From the NCBI GenBank assembly GCA_025997655.1, contig BNUW01000001.1, positions 1-49,616 of the forward strand: 49,616 nt of DNA. The letters run 5' to 3'. The notes beneath the pieces are model-generated. The model had not been told where the DNA came from. It ran no database searches and saw only the letters and a list, made by a program, of their open reading frames with translations. The translations under genes were made by a program, and so were the position numbers. Positions 49,198 to 49,616 of this stretch are shown here, piece by piece. The stretch is from Spirochaetia bacterium (GTDB taxonomy: Bacteria; Spirochaetota; Spirochaetia; Treponematales; Breznakiellaceae). How positions within the stretch are numbered: the first letter of the stretch is position 1; each line of letters opens with the position of its first letter.

Positions 49198-49616
49198 TTA
49201 TTCATACCGCAGCGCATCAATGGGATAAAGTCCCGCCGCTTTTCTGGCCGGGTAGAAGCCGAAAAAAATGCCAACCAGCGCCGCGAAAAGGGCCGATCCC
49301 GCAACAATCACCGGGCTTATCAAGGTGGGAATTCCCATGGCCGATACAATTTTACAGACCAAAAACGCCATAGCTATGCCGATAAACCCGCCCATAAGGC
49401 TCAAAATCACCGATTCGGTGAGAAATTGGAAAAGTACATCCCGCTTCCGTGCGCCAACGGCCATCCTGATGCCAATCTCCCGGGTCCGCTCGGTGACCGA
49501 CACCAGCATGATATTCATGATCCCGATGCCGCCCACCAGAAGAGACACCCCGGCAATGGCCGCCAGCAGTGTTGTTAATGTTTTTGAAGTGGCGGATGCC
49601 ATTTCGATCATATCCG
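49198..49616 (-). CDS. MacB-like FtsX permease, C-terminal part
   Basis: An open frame of 139 codons ends at TAA 49198 and runs off the right edge, so the N-terminal ATPase and first part of the permease are outside. The visible piece is the FtsX/MacB C-terminus: TTLLAAIAGVSLLVGGIGIM, NIMLVSVTERTREIGIRMAV, GARKRDVLFQFLTES, three transmembrane helices, and FFGFYPARKAAGLYPIDALR. MacB exports peptides, siderophores or antibiotics with MacA and TolC. The tolC-like gene follows on the same strand. Confidence 0.93.
   Translation of the reverse strand, partial: DMIEMASATSKTLTTLLAAIAGVSLLVGGIGIMNIMLVSVTERTREIGIRMAVGARKRDVLFQFLTESVILSLMGGFIGIAMAFLVCKIVSAMGIPTLISPVIVAGSALFAALVGIFFGFYPARKAAGLYPIDALRYE

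Overview
The window (about 50% G+C) looks like a chromosomal segment of a spirochaete, most likely a Treponema of the termite-gut type. The reasons are an NADH-linked trimeric [FeFe]-hydrogenase operon, a FlgM-like anti-sigma-28 factor, many periplasmic-binding-protein sugar ABC systems, lipoproteins, a BspA-type leucine-rich-repeat protein and an NtrC-type regulator resembling treponemal AtoC. This assignment is inference from gene content. No rRNA, tRNA or CRISPR array was seen.

Region 1 (1-8160, minus strand) is a complete sugar-type ABC operon with its regulator. In transcription order it holds a GntR/FCD regulator, a lipoprotein binding protein, a permease, an ATPase broken by a one-base frameshift, a second permease, an amidohydrolase, a 2-hydroxyacid dehydrogenase and a beta-propeller-like protein that runs off the window. 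Promoters and TGTTGTATAC operators are readable in front of both gntR and the binding-protein gene. Region 2 (8163-13829) is an islet between two 49-bp near-identical direct repeats, each a promoter; the right copy drives gyrA. It holds an alcohol-dehydrogenase fragment, a DUF4143 ATPase with a perfect 38-bp dyad, an orphan RelB/DinJ antitoxin, an intact and a truncated HTH gene, a BspA-like protein with identical 66-bp repeats, an unknown protein and a RHH/PIN toxin-antitoxin pair.

Region 3 (13850-23465) is mostly housekeeping: gyrA, a YugP-type membrane protease, a META lipoprotein, a YbaK deacylase, a four-helix-bundle protein, a SpoU methylase, flgM-like, rsmI, a zinc-ribbon membrane protein and a PF10023 lipoprotein. 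It has two perfect 16-bp parS sites, one inside gyrA, and a decayed hicAB locus. Region 4 (23640-28475) is the HydC-HydB-HydA hydrogenase operon, its terminator, and three tiny (mostly membrane) proteins in a row. Region 5 (28520-36832) is a divergent AraC regulator facing three URO-D-family genes mixed with a second sugar ABC transporter. A repeated ~72-bp element carries paired AATAGTCCAT half-sites 21 bp apart in front of the two operon promoters.

Region 6 (36850-49616) holds adk, dus, a CheY-like regulator, argH, a DUF2141 protein, tsaD, a sigma-70 factor, an NtrC-type regulator and its probable kinase (separated by eda and a second 2-hydroxyacid dehydrogenase), a TolC-like protein, a 157-bp inverted-repeat element and the end of a MacB-like permease. 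A pattern across the window is that several genes without a Shine-Dalgarno sequence have a -10 box ending exactly 6 nt before the start codon, which predicts leaderless mRNAs (gntR, rsmI, araC, dus, the second dehydrogenase; adk at 8 nt).
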